Numbered from the stretch's first letter, positions 9,306 to 17,282 are shown. The stretch: DNA of 64,000 nucleotides from Nocardioides aquaticus (GCF_018459925.1 NZ_CP075371.1:1426001-1490000); one strand, 5' to 3'. The notes: generated by a model not told the origin, from the letters alone. Made by a program: numbers and translations.

Positions 9306-9641
9306 GTGAGTGCCGACCTCGACCGCCTCCTCGCCGCCCTGGGCGCGCCCGCCGCCGCACCCGCCCGGCGCACGCCGGCGCCCGCCGCCGACGCGCCGCC
9401 ACGGCCCCGCGGACGCCCGCCCGCGCTCACGCCGGCGGAGGTCCGGTCGCTGCGGCGGCGACGGTCACGGCCGCTGGCCGAGCGGCCCAGGCTGGACCAG
9501 TTGGCGGCCGAGTTCCGTGTCAGCGTGGTCACCGTCCGACGGGCCCTGCGCGCCCTGCCCCCGTACGACTTCGGCGACCCCGCGCCGCCCGGCGGCGGGC
9601 CCCACCGCGACCGAGGGAGCGGGCGGTTCCTGGGCGCCTAG
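9306..9641 (+). CDS. Small HTH DNA-binding protein
   Basis: 111 residues from GTG 9306. The N-terminal half is a low-complexity Ala/Pro/Arg linker; the C-terminal half carries a resolvase/MarR-like helix-turn-helix (LTPAEVRSLRRRR... RLDQLAAEFRVSVVTVRRALRAL). It sits directly behind the GACGTC repeats, so binding to these sites as a replication initiator or repressor is plausible. No catalytic domain is present. Its length and composition fit phage regulatory proteins. Confidence 0.6.
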   Translation: MSADLDRLLAALGAPAAAPARRTPAPAADAPPRPRGRPPALTPAEVRSLRRRRSRPLAERPRLDQLAAEFRVSVVTVRRALRALPPYDFGDPAPPGGGPHRDRGSGRFLGA

Positions 9642-9733
9642 GGGCCGACGGCGTCGGCGAACGCTGACCTCGCTGACAGGTGCAAGACGAGTCTCCGTCG
9701 GTAAACTCCCAGAACATCGACGTGGGGGTCCTG

Positions 9734-10618
9734 ATGGGGAATGGCAAGAAGAAGAAGGCTGACAAGCCAACTGAGCCCGAGAAGAAGGTTGTAACGCCCA
9801 AGAACGCTGTTGCCGCTTTTGTCGGAGCAGCGGTGCTCGTCGGTGTGGCGGACTGGATCTCAGGCGGTGTCGAGCGGTTGCCCGGCTACGTCATGGACCA
9901 GTTCCAGAGTGAGTCGCCGGCGGTAGAGTCTCCGGCGGTTGTCGCCACGGCTGAGCGCGTCGACCCGGTCGACTTCTGCCGTGGCAGTGGCGGCTGGGTC
10001 AGCCCAGAGTCGGGGGACTCGCTGCCGAAGACCTGGTTAGAAGCACGTGCCTTGGACGAGGAAGTTCCGGCGATTCCAGCTACCCCGCTGCTCGTCGACA
10101 TCTTGGTTCAAGGTGCGACGGAGTCGGCAGTCGTGACCGACGTCGACATCGTCCATCTGCAGGCCATCGAGGCGCCAAGTACAAGCGCGCACTTTCTCTG
10201 GGTCCTGGACTGCGGTGGGGGACCGGTCGCGTCCGTCCCCCTCGGCTTTCAGTTGGAGGAGGATATGCCGGAAGGTGGCACCATCTCGCCGACCCTCGGA
10301 CGGACACCCACCCTTACGCCCTACGATCCGGAGGCTTTCCCGCGCACTGTCCCGGTTGGTTCGCCGGACAACTACGGGGTGACCGTTTTCTACGACGGCA
10401 CTGGCGCCTACGAATTCGACCTTGAGGTCTCGTGGGCCGACGGCCAGCGCGAGGGAACCATCACTTTGGACAACGCCGGCGAACCCTTCCGGGTGGCCGG
10501 CATCTCGGAGCGCAACTCCTTCCTCAACTACGTCGGTGACTGGGCCGCGGCCACACCAAGGGAGGTCGACGCCGTGCGCCTCGGCGGCACGTCTAGGCCG
10601 CAGGCTGCCGGTCGGTAG
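9734..10618 (+). CDS. Membrane-anchored protein of unknown function
   Basis: 294 residues from ATG 9734 (a GTG at 9680 would add 18). A short Lys-rich cytoplasmic head (GKKKKADK) is followed by one transmembrane segment (AVAAFVGAAVLVGVADW, about residues 24-40) and an external beta-rich domain with two or three Cys (DFCRGSGGW, LDCGGGP). Base use is less GC-biased than the packaging genes, as in the secreted protein at the left end, which suggests separate acquisition. No family recognised. As cargo of a satellite it might act in surface exclusion or as a membrane effector; that is speculation. Confidence 0.6.
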   Translation: MGNGKKKKADKPTEPEKKVVTPKNAVAAFVGAAVLVGVADWISGGVERLPGYVMDQFQSESPAVESPAVVATAERVDPVDFCRGSGGWVSPESGDSLPKTWLEARALDEEVPAIPATPLLVDILVQGATESAVVTDVDIVHLQAIEAPSTSAHFLWVLDCGGGPVASVPLGFQLEEDMPEGGTISPTLGRTPTLTPYDPEAFPRTVPVGSPDNYGVTVFYDGTGAYEFDLEVSWADGQREGTITLDNAGEPFRVAGISERNSFLNYVGDWAAATPREVDAVRLGGTSRPQAAGR

Positions 10619-11179
10619 CCTGTCGGCGCCACGGGCGAGATTCAGGCACTGCGGCCGCGAGATGGGGTGCCGGCCGCTTGGCCCCGGCGAACGCTTGAGG
10701 CGGTGGGCGATGCGGCCGCTTGTCGATGGCGGGCCGCTACCGCCTGCCGACTCGTCCGGGTGCGGCTCCCCGCGGTGGTGGGCAACTCGCCCTGGCCCGG
10801 TGCTGGACCACCCCTGGGGGCGCGCGAGGGCAGGCAGACCAGGCGGGTCAACCCAGGGGAGGGCGCGCGACGTTGGGGCGCGCGTCCTCCTCAGGCCCAG
10901 GCTTGTCGCCTGGGAGGGGAGCGACCCACCTGGGGCGTGGGCAGGCGCGTGGGCGCCCCGGTCTTTGGCCCCTCGACCCAGGTGGGCAGGGCCCCCAGGG
11001 GCGACGACGCGCGTCCACGAGGGCGACGGCACGTGTGCCCGCCGGGCCCCGGGCGCGCGCCGCGGGGTAGGGGGCCTCGATCGGTTTCCGGTTTCCCGGT
11101 CGCCGCTCTCGCTATGCCTTTGCTCTTCCCCTTCGTAACTGAGCGACGCCTGTCGGCGGCGCTGGGTACGGTCGCGGCC
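10619..11179. other. 561-bp GC-rich non-coding stretch with hairpins
   Basis: I see no gene with supporting start and composition. The segment 10790-11060 is dense in CCCAGG/CCTGGG and GGGCGCGCG iterations (about 10819, 10861, 10875, 11051) and includes a perfect hairpin, CCCAGGC (10896-10902), TTGTC loop, GCCTGGG (10908-10914). It could be a structured RNA, an origin or the promoter region of the RelA/SpoT-like gene. Confidence 0.4.
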
Positions 11180-12202
11180 ATGAAGAGGTGGGTGGTGCCC
11201 GAGCACTCGAACAAGGCGGTCCAGCGGGCCAGCCGGACGATCGGCAGGGGCACGGGCACGGCCGAGGAGATCCAGGCCGCGCGGGACGTCCTGAGCAACT
11301 ACCGCCTCGCCCACGCGTTCCCGCTGAACGCGGTGACCGTGACCGTGCGGCAGCGGGCGCTCGCCGTGAACCCGGACGCCGTCGTCGCGGAGCGCCGGAA
11401 GCGCCTGCCGACCCTCCTCGACAAACTGCGCCGCCACCCGACGATGAGCGTGACGACGATGCACGACCTAGGCGGCTGCCGGGTCGTCGTCGAGACCATC
11501 GCCGAGGTGGACGAGTTGGTGGGCGTCCTGGTCGACCTGCCGCGGAGCCAGAATCGAGTCAAGCGCGTCTACGGCTACCTGCGCGACGACCCGGGGCCGC
11601 GCGACTCCGGCTACCGGGGCGTCCACCTGGTCTACGAGTACGGGGCCTCAAAACCCAAATACCACGGCCTGAGGATCGAACTGCAGGTGCGGACGCAGTT
11701 GCAGCACGCCTGGGCCACCGCGGTCGAGACGATGGACCTGTTCTCGGGCAGCGAGCTGAAGTACGGCAAGGGCGACCCGGACGTCCTACGGTTCTTCGTC
11801 CTGGTCAGTTCCCTCATGGCGCGCGAGGAGGGGACCGCCCCGGTGCCCGGCGCCGAGGGGTCGGCCGAGGAGATGGCGGCCGAGTTGGCGCGTCTGGAGG
11901 CGGACGTGGGCGTCCTGAGGCGCCTGCGTGGCTACGCGGCGATCGTGGGCGAGCACGCCAGGACGGACCGGCGCAACACGCTGACCCTCGAACTGCGGCG
12001 CCGGGAGGGCCGGCTGACGGTCACGGTCTTCGAGACCCTGGCGGCGGCAGAGGCCCGCCTGACGGAGTTGGAGGCGCTGGACGACGACAACCTGGACGCG
12101 GTGCTCATCAACATCGCGAAGATCGGCCAACTGCGTGACGCCTACCCGAACTACTACGCGGACACCGGCCGCTTCACCGACTTCGTGAAGACGCGGATCT
12201 AA
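11180..12202 (+). CDS. RelA/SpoT-domain nucleotide synthetase-like protein (toxSAS-type candidate)
   Basis: 340 residues from ATG 11180. The synthetase core is complete: HDLGGCRVVVE (about 95-105, family D-x-x-G-x-R), DSGYRGVHLVYEY (about 141-153) and IELQVRTQLQHAWA (about 167-180, the conserved E-Q-x-R-T..QHAWA block). No HD hydrolase and no TGS/ACT domains are present, so it is a small alarmone-synthetase-type protein with an extra helical C-terminal half (residues 190-340). Family members make (p)ppGpp or ppApp, or pyrophosphorylate tRNA; phage- and satellite-borne members act as toxins against competing phages (PhRel, CapRel). Its place in an integrated satellite and a small gene right behind it suggest a toxin-antitoxin or defence role, by inference. 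Confidence 0.8.
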   Translation: MKRWVVPEHSNKAVQRASRTIGRGTGTAEEIQAARDVLSNYRLAHAFPLNAVTVTVRQRALAVNPDAVVAERRKRLPTLLDKLRRHPTMSVTTMHDLGGCRVVVETIAEVDELVGVLVDLPRSQNRVKRVYGYLRDDPGPRDSGYRGVHLVYEYGASKPKYHGLRIELQVRTQLQHAWATAVETMDLFSGSELKYGKGDPDVLRFFVLVSSLMAREEGTAPVPGAEGSAEEMAAELARLEADVGVLRRLRGYAAIVGEHARTDRRNTLTLELRRREGRLTVTVFETLAAAEARLTELEALDDDNLDAVLINIAKIGQLRDAYPNYYADTGRFTDFVKTRI

Positions 12203-12262
12203 TCGGGACCGGGCACCCCGAACCTGTGGAGATCCGGAGGCGGGGGGTGCGGCGCCCTGGGC

Positions 12263-12613
12263 ATGGTTGGACTTGTGACGAGCCACCAAGAGGCGAAGCG
12301 GCGCGCCGACGAGCACCTGCGGGAGCAGGGCGTCCGCCTGCGCGCCTCGGGGGCGTCGCGGAGCGCGCGCTACGGAGTGTGGGTCGTCGCGTACCGGGAC
12401 CCGGCCGAGCCGGACGCCGCGCTGGACGGCGGCGCCCTGGTCGTCACCGACGAGGGCGGCGTCCACGACATGGGGTCGGTGCCCGGGGCCCTCGACGACC
12501 TGATGATGGCCCTCGGGCGCTGGCCCGGCGCGGAGCCGGCGGACGTGCTCGGGCCGCCGGCCGACGGGGCCACGGTCACCGACCTCGCGGCATGGGCCGA
12601 GTCGAGGCGGTAG
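12263..12613 (+). CDS. Small Imm35/YrhB-like protein; possible antitoxin of the upstream RelA/SpoT protein
   Basis: 116 residues from ATG 12263 (GTG 12275 is an alternative). An N-terminal helix (EAKRRADEHLREQGV) precedes GVWVVAYRDP and ALDGGALVVTDEGGVHDMGSV, which resembles the Imm35/YrhB pattern in which a W-V-Y strand is followed by a G-x-x-V-V-D strand and a glycine turn. It starts 60 bp after the RelA/SpoT-like gene on the same strand. Small immunity-type partners are known for toxic alarmone synthetases, so an antitoxin role is the first hypothesis. The family call is by pattern and not certain. Confidence 0.45.
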   Translation: MVGLVTSHQEAKRRADEHLREQGVRLRASGASRSARYGVWVVAYRDPAEPDAALDGGALVVTDEGGVHDMGSVPGALDDLMMALGRWPGAEPADVLGPPADGATVTDLAAWAESRR

Positions 12614-12660
12614 CCGGTTGCTCCGGGACGCCGCTGCGCGCTCTACGGATGTCGAGGTGT

Positions 12661-13464
12661 TTACGTCTCCAGGCTTCCGGGGGAGTCTGCCGGGCCGGGT
12701 GCCTCCACGCCGGGGTCGGCCGCGAGACCCCCTAGCAACTCGCCCGCCACGCCTACGGCACCAGCGGTCAGAGCGAGACTGACGTCCACTCCGGAGGCGA
12801 TCCCGCCGAGGAGGACGAGGACGCGGATCAGTTTCTTCCCCCGCTCGACCCACTCTCCCCGAGTCGCCGGCGGAAGCCGCTGCCCGACCACGGCCACCTC
12901 GCCGACCACCTCAGTGGCGGCCGCGGCCACCCGGCCGACGCCGAAGAGGTCCACGTTGTCGATCAGCCAGACCACGTGCGTCAGCGTCCTGATCAGGCCG
13001 CTCCGCAACTCGGCCGGCAGGTCCTTCTCTTCGGCCAGGGCGACGAGCCACTCGTCCACGACCGCCCGCAACTCGGTCAGGTCTGTGCTCCCTGGCACGG
13101 CCAGCGAGTTCTCCAGGCGAGCCTCGACGAGGTCGGCGAACGAGGCGAGTTGGTCGAGGGCGGGGCGGTCCACGACGCTGACCATCGCTGTGTTCTGGTG
13201 CCACGTGACGCGGGGCGCCACGATCGCCGTCCACCACTTTCGGTCGTACCGCGCGGCCCTCTCCCGTGCCGCCTCGGGCAGGGACTCGATGAGGGCCAGG
13301 GTCCCGGTGTACAGGCCGACCACCTCCGCGTGCCGGCGGGTGAACTCGCGGGAGGTGGCCTCCACCGCGAGCATCGCGCCCCAGGAGTTCTCGACGGTGT
13401 CGCTCATCTCGATAGCCCTGGAGAGGAGGTCGTGGAGGGCACGGGCGTCGTTGGTCGCGGTCAC
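12661..13464 (-). CDS. Unknown protein with hydrophobic C-terminus, satellite cargo candidate
   Basis: 267 residues if started at GTG 13464, which has AGGAG 9 nt upstream; a longer start at 13536 is possible. Residues 1-190 are helical and soluble with few Cys. Near the end two hydrophobic helices (LIRVLVLLGGIASGV and LALTAGAVGVAGELLGGLA) look able to insert in a membrane. A soluble sensor plus C-terminal membrane hairpin is a common form of abortive-infection effectors, but no known family is recognised. It converges on the Imm35-like gene and lies downstream of the integrase on the same strand. Confidence 0.55.
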   Translation of the reverse strand: MTATNDARALHDLLSRAIEMSDTVENSWGAMLAVEATSREFTRRHAEVVGLYTGTLALIESLPEAARERAARYDRKWWTAIVAPRVTWHQNTAMVSVVDRPALDQLASFADLVEARLENSLAVPGSTDLTELRAVVDEWLVALAEEKDLPAELRSGLIRTLTHVVWLIDNVDLFGVGRVAAAATEVVGEVAVVGQRLPPATRGEWVERGKKLIRVLVLLGGIASGVDVSLALTAGAVGVAGELLGGLAADPGVEAPGPADSPGSLET

Positions 13465-13593
13465 TTCGCTGCTCCTGCGGTGCGCATGCGGACTTCGGTG
13501 ATGGTGCTGGGTCACGGTAGTGGCAGGCGCATGCACCTCGCCGGGGGCCGGCGCTGGTGGCTCGCGATGATCTGTCCCGACAGGTCTGTCCGA

Positions 13594-14964
13594 TCACGCC
13601 CGCCAGACGACCTGCAGCCGGTCGTCTGAGAAGCGGGTGCCCCTGGACGGAGCCCTCGCCACGACGACGGCCTCGACGACCGTGTCCACGACCGCCCGCC
13701 GGCGGTCCAGGTCGAGGTCGGGGAAGTCGTCGGGCGACGCCGTCACCGGCCGGGGCGCGGCGGCCGGCCGCTCGGCCTCCAGGCGGCCCTGCTCGGCCTC
13801 CAGCGCCTGCACCTGGGGGAAGACCACGGCGGCGGAGAGCACGCCGCCCTGGAACGCGGTCATCAACTCCTTCACCTGGCCCGGGATCGCCGCGAGGCGG
13901 GCCTCGCCCGGCCAGGCGGCGGGGGCGGCGGTGGCGCCGGTCAGGTCCCCGGTGCGTAGCCGCCCGGCCACGACGGCCGTGACGAGCGCGTCGGTCTGCC
14001 GGCCGGCGATGGTCACGCTGTGGCCGGACCCCTCCACCTTGCAGGCGTAGGCGTGCCCGGCGGGGGTGCGGTAGCCGTGCATCCGGGCGCCGCACTCGCC
14101 GCAGCGGGCGACGCCGGAGAGGAGGGTTTTCTGGGCCCCCCGCCGGGTGCGCGGCGCCCGCCCGTCGAGCGCTGCTTGGAGGGCGTCGAAGGTGGCCTGG
14201 TCGACCATCGGCGTCCACACCCCGCGCACGCGCTCCCCGCCGGCGTCGCGGGCGTGGCCGCCCTGGTGCGTGCGCCACCCGGCGAGCCGCGGGTTGCGCA
14301 GCACCTGGCGGACGGCGGTGTGGTTCCACTCCTTGCCCCGCGTCGTCGTCACCCCGGCGGCGTTCCAGCGCCGGGCGACCTCGCGCAGCGGCACCCCGTC
14401 GATGACGTCCTCGACGGCGGCCCGGAGGAGCCGGCCCTCCTTGGGGTGCAGCCGCCGCTTGTCCTCTGCCCAGCCGAACGGCCGGGTGCCCTGGTTGACC
14501 GAGCCGGCCTGGGCCTTCTCTAGGAACTTCCGCTGCAGCCGCTCCCCGGTGCGCTCGGCCTCCGCGGCGTCCCACGCGGCCACCGTGATCGCCACGGCGC
14601 GGCCGTCCGCGGTGGTCAGGTCGTGGGAGCCGGAGGCCACCGTCTGGATCTGCATCTTGCCCTGGTTGGCGAGGACGATGAGTTCGATCCACTGCGCGGG
14701 CCGCCGCGTGAGCCGCGAGTTCGAGTACGCCACGATCACGTCGACCTGCCCCGCCCGGACGGCGTCGAGCATCGCCTCGTACTGCGGGCGCGGCTTCTTG
14801 CTCAGGCTGCTCGCCGAGATGTCGTTGTCGACGAACGGCGGCTCGACCAGGCTCCACCCCTCGCGCTCGACGATCGCGCGGCAGTCCTCCTCCTGGCGCG
14901 CCACCCCGAGCCCGTCCTGCTCGGCGTCACGGCTGATCCGGCAGTAGATCGCGGCCCGCTTCAC
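13594..14964 (-). CDS. Large serine integrase
   Basis: 456 residues from GTG 14964. The N-terminal resolvase domain has the catalytic serine in IYCRISRD (Ser 11), then the family block VDVIVAYSNSRLTRRP (about 85-100). The recombinase domain follows (QGTRPFGW..., RNPRLAGWRTHQGG), then a zinc ribbon (CGECGARM near 287 with a later Cys), and a helical coiled segment (QALEAEQGRLEAERP). This architecture is that of phiC31/Bxb1-type integrases. It sits 0.4 kb from attR, pointing inward, as expected for the enzyme that inserted this element into yifB. No frameshift or missing catalytic residue seen, so integration and excision capacity may persist. Confidence 0.92.
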   Translation of the reverse strand: MKRAAIYCRISRDAEQDGLGVARQEEDCRAIVEREGWSLVEPPFVDNDISASSLSKKPRPQYEAMLDAVRAGQVDVIVAYSNSRLTRRPAQWIELIVLANQGKMQIQTVASGSHDLTTADGRAVAITVAAWDAAEAERTGERLQRKFLEKAQAGSVNQGTRPFGWAEDKRRLHPKEGRLLRAAVEDVIDGVPLREVARRWNAAGVTTTRGKEWNHTAVRQVLRNPRLAGWRTHQGGHARDAGGERVRGVWTPMVDQATFDALQAALDGRAPRTRRGAQKTLLSGVARCGECGARMHGYRTPAGHAYACKVEGSGHSVTIAGRQTDALVTAVVAGRLRTGDLTGATAAPAAWPGEARLAAIPGQVKELMTAFQGGVLSAAVVFPQVQALEAEQGRLEAERPAAAPRPVTASPDDFPDLDLDRRRAVVDTVVEAVVVARAPSRGTRFSDDRLQVVWRA

Positions 14965-15305
14965 CGGTCGCCGCTCTTCCCGGAGAGGCGCGCGCTGTGC
15001 TGGGCCTCGGCCCAGGTCGCCACGTCGCGGGCGCCCTCCGGGTCGAGGTCCGCGAGGATCGCCAGGCCCTCGTCGCTGGGCTGGTCCTGGTCGAGGAGCA
15101 CCGACACCTCCCGGGGCAGGGCGCCGGCCACGTCCCCGGACGCGACCACGAGGTCGCCGGGCAGGTACCACCCGCCGGGCACGCGCCGGACGGTCAGGGG
15201 CTCGCCGTCGGCGGTGACGACGCGGGCCAGGGTGCCGGCCGGCTGGGCTTCCATCTCGGCCTCCAGGGCGGCTGGGTCGGTGGTGGGTAGGTTCATCGCG
15301 CGCAT
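14961..15305 (-). CDS. Small acidic protein overlapping the integrase; candidate directionality factor
   Basis: 114 residues from ATG 15305, with GAGGAG upstream; ATG 15296 is an alternative. Its TGA overlaps the integrase GTG by 4 bp, so the two are co-translated. The product is acidic, with a beta-rich middle (RVVTADGEPLTVRRVPGGWYLPGDLVVA-type run) and a C-terminal helix, but matches no domain I know. Recombination directionality factors of serine integrases vary in sequence and often lie next to the integrase gene, so this is a positional candidate only. Confidence 0.5.
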   Translation of the reverse strand: MRAMNLPTTDPAALEAEMEAQPAGTLARVVTADGEPLTVRRVPGGWYLPGDLVVASGDVAGALPREVSVLLDQDQPSDEGLAILADLDPEGARDVATWAEAQHSARLSGKSGDR

Positions 15306-15347
15306 GGGCGGGGCTCCTCGGTATGGTCGGACGGTAGCACCGGGCTG

Positions 15348-15375
15348 GTGCGTTTCGTCCCTCGACGAGTTCCCC
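15348..15375. other. attR junction
   Basis: Element sequence ending GTGCGTTTCGTC meets CCTCGACGAGTTCCCC, where yifB reading resumes as LDEFPLFRSDVIDALRQPLE. The shared core with attL is CCT (15360-15362). The rebuilt attP would be GTGCGTTTCGTC-CCT-GTACGACATATC. Confidence 0.75.
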
Positions 15376-16027
15376 CTGTTTCGCTCCGACGTCATCGACG
15401 CGCTCCGGCAGCCCCTCGAGACCGGGGGAGGTGAGCATCGCGCGGCGCGACGAGATGGTGCGCCTGCCGGCGCGCTGCATGATCGTGCTGGCGTGCAACC
15501 CGTGCCCGTGCGGTGAGTACCGCGTCCTGGCCCGCGAGAACCGCTGCACGTGCTCGGAGGTGCGTCGTCGCGACTACCGGGCGCGGGTCGCCGGCCCGGT
15601 CGAGGACCGGATCGACGTGGTGCGGCACGTCGAGCCGGCCCGCCTCGGCGCGGAGCGCGACCCGATGGCCGTCCACGAGTCCTCCGCCACCGTGCGGGCC
15701 CGGGTCACCGGGGCCCGGCAGCGGCAGGACCGACGCTTCGCCGACGACCCCTGGCGGCTCAACGCGCACGCGCCGGCGACCGCGCTGAACGAGCGGTGGC
15801 CGCTCGGGGCCGACGCGTCGCGGCTGGTCGAGGACGCGGTCTACGCCGGCCGGCTGACCCGCCGGGGTGCCGTCCGCGTGCACCGCCTCGCGCTCACCGT
15901 CGCCGACCTGGCCGCGCCCGCCGGCGCCGCCGACGGGCCACCCGGGGCCGACGACGTGGCGGTCGCGCTCCGGCTGCGCTCCGGCCAGCCGCTGCTGGTC
16001 GAGACGCTGTCGCGGCGGGCCAGGTGA
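15361..16027 (+). pseudogene. yifB: YifB/ComM 3' part, severed and with a +1 frameshift
   Basis: Starts with the second half of Walker B (LDEFPLFRSDVIDALRQPLETG) and, after a shift, continues with VSIARRDEMVRLPARCMIVLACNPCPCG, the sensor-1/Cys-rich segment of the family, to the normal C-terminal Mg-chelatase helical domain ending at 16027. The frame changes in a run of five G (15424-15428); four G would give the expected GEVSIARR. So this half could not be expressed correctly even after precise excision, unless the extra G is a sequencing error. The TGA overlaps the dprA GTG, retaining the usual yifB-dprA coupling. Confidence 0.85.
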
Positions 16028-17199
16028 GCGCCGCCGCGGTGCCGGGACACGTCGACGAGCAGGAACGCCTGGCCCGGGTCGCCCTCGGCCGGCTGACCGA
16101 ACCCGGGGACCCCCGGCTGCTCGACCTCGTGGCCGAGCTCGGCGCCTGCCGGTTGCGCGACGCGCTGCTCGACCAGCGCAGCCAGGGCGCGCCGGACGGG
16201 CTCGCGATCGACGCGTCCGGGCGGGTCGGGGGGTGCGACCCGGAGGCCGACCTGGAGAGGGCGGACCGCCTCGGCATCCGCTTCGTCGTGCCCGGGGACG
16301 ACGAGTGGCCGACCGCGCTGGAGGACCTGCGGTCCGTGCCGGCGCTGCACGCCCGCGGCGGGCCGCCGCTCGGGCTGTGGGTGCGCGGCCCGCTCGACCT
16401 GCGGGCGCTGGAGTCCTCGGTCGCCGTGGTCGGGTCCCGCTCGGCCACGACCTACGGGACCGAGGTGGCCACCGACGTCGCCGTGCGGGTCGCCAGGGCC
16501 GGCCGGGTCGTGGTCTCCGGGGCGGCCTTCGGCATCGACCAGGCCGCCCACCGGGGCGCGTTCGTCGGCCAGGGACCCACCGTCGCGGTCCTGGCCTGCG
16601 GGACCGACCGGGACTACCCGAAGGCGCACCGGCAGCTGCTGGCCGCCATCGCCGCGGAGGGGGCGGTCGTCTCGGAGGCGCCGCTCGCCGACGACCCGAC
16701 CCGGGTCCGGTTCCTGGCGCGCAACCGCCTGATCGCGGCGCTCTCGCAGGGCACGGTGGTCGTCGAGGCGGCGGTGCGCAGCGGGGCCCTGAACACCTCG
16801 ACCTGGGCGGAGCGGCTCCGGCGGGTGGTGATGGCGGTGCCCGGGCCGGTGACCAGCGTCCAGTCCCAGGGCGTGCACCAGCTGCTGCGCCGCGGCGAGG
16901 CCAGCCTGGTCACCTCGGGCGAGGACGTCCTGGAGCTGGTGGGTGCTGCGGGGGAGTGCCTGGTCCCCGAGCCGCGGGCCGCGCCGACCCGTCGCGACCG
17001 GCTCACGGCGCGGGAGCGCCAGGTGCTCGACGGCGTCCCGGCCGGGGGACCGGCGCCCACCGACGAGGTCGCGCGCGCCGCCGGCATGGGACTGCTCGAG
17101 GTCGGCTCGGCGCTGCGGAGGATGGCCGCGGCCGGCCTGGTCGAGACCGCTCCGGAGGGGTGGCGGCTCACCGTTGCAGCACGCGACGACCTCCGGTGA
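16024..17199 (+). CDS. dprA: DNA processing protein DprA
   Basis: 391 residues from the GTG overlapping the yifB stop. The Rossmann-like domain is clear: VAVVGSRSATTYG (about 133-145), VVSGAAFGIDQAAHRGA (about 160-176), VLACGTDRDYPKAHRQLL, and FLARNRLIAALSQGTVVVEAA, with ALNTSTWA further on. A C-terminal winged-helix (DEVARAAGMGLLEVGSALRRM) is present, as in full-length DprA. DprA binds incoming single-stranded DNA and loads RecA in natural transformation; in many actinobacteria it is kept without proven competence. Expression through the broken yifB upstream may be reduced unless a promoter lies in the element or the yifB 3' part. Confidence 0.93.
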   Translation: MSAAAVPGHVDEQERLARVALGRLTEPGDPRLLDLVAELGACRLRDALLDQRSQGAPDGLAIDASGRVGGCDPEADLERADRLGIRFVVPGDDEWPTALEDLRSVPALHARGGPPLGLWVRGPLDLRALESSVAVVGSRSATTYGTEVATDVAVRVARAGRVVVSGAAFGIDQAAHRGAFVGQGPTVAVLACGTDRDYPKAHRQLLAAIAAEGAVVSEAPLADDPTRVRFLARNRLIAALSQGTVVVEAAVRSGALNTSTWAERLRRVVMAVPGPVTSVQSQGVHQLLRRGEASLVTSGEDVLELVGAAGECLVPEPRAAPTRRDRLTARERQVLDGVPAGGPAPTDEVARAAGMGLLEVGSALRRMAAAGLVETAPEGWRLTVAARDDLR

Positions 17200-17270
17200 G
17201 AGGTCGGACCCGGTCCCGGCCCTGCCGCGGCCCGCCGGTCGACCTCACGGCTCCGGGGTCCCCGCCCGCC

Positions 17271-17276
17271 TAGCAT
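17271..17276 (+). promoter_or_regulatory. TAGCAT -10 box, leaderless start of xerC
   Basis: TAGCAT lies exactly 6 nt before the xerC ATG at 17283. This spacing puts the transcription start on or next to the A of the start codon, and no ribosome site is visible. Confidence 0.5.
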
Positions 17277-17282
17277 GACGCG

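Larger units (their letters stand above)
514..15360. mobile_element. Integrated phage-satellite-like element (about 14.85 kb) in yifB
   Basis: Both ends are fixed by the split yifB gene. Inside are a large serine integrase at the right end, a primase-polymerase/helicase gene, an HTH protein, a large terminase and a run of tiny overlapping genes (GTGA overlaps). No capsid, portal, scaffold, protease, tail or lysis gene could be recognised. Replication, packaging and integration functions without virion genes are the hallmark of phage satellites; the small size and serine integrase recall phiRv1-like elements of mycobacteria. It could also be a remnant prophage, but the compact intact gene set argues against random decay. 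Cargo includes a RelA/SpoT-like protein and probable accessory proteins at both sides. Confidence 0.8.

Noticed and set aside
514..15360. Integrative conjugative element
   Set aside because: No relaxase, FtsK/TraB-type translocase or type IV secretion gene was found; a phage terminase is present instead.
15550..16023. Longer N-terminus for DprA
   Set aside because: This frame overlaps the yifB 3' part and is Arg/Gly-rich; the GTG at 16024 gives the family length and the usual overlap.
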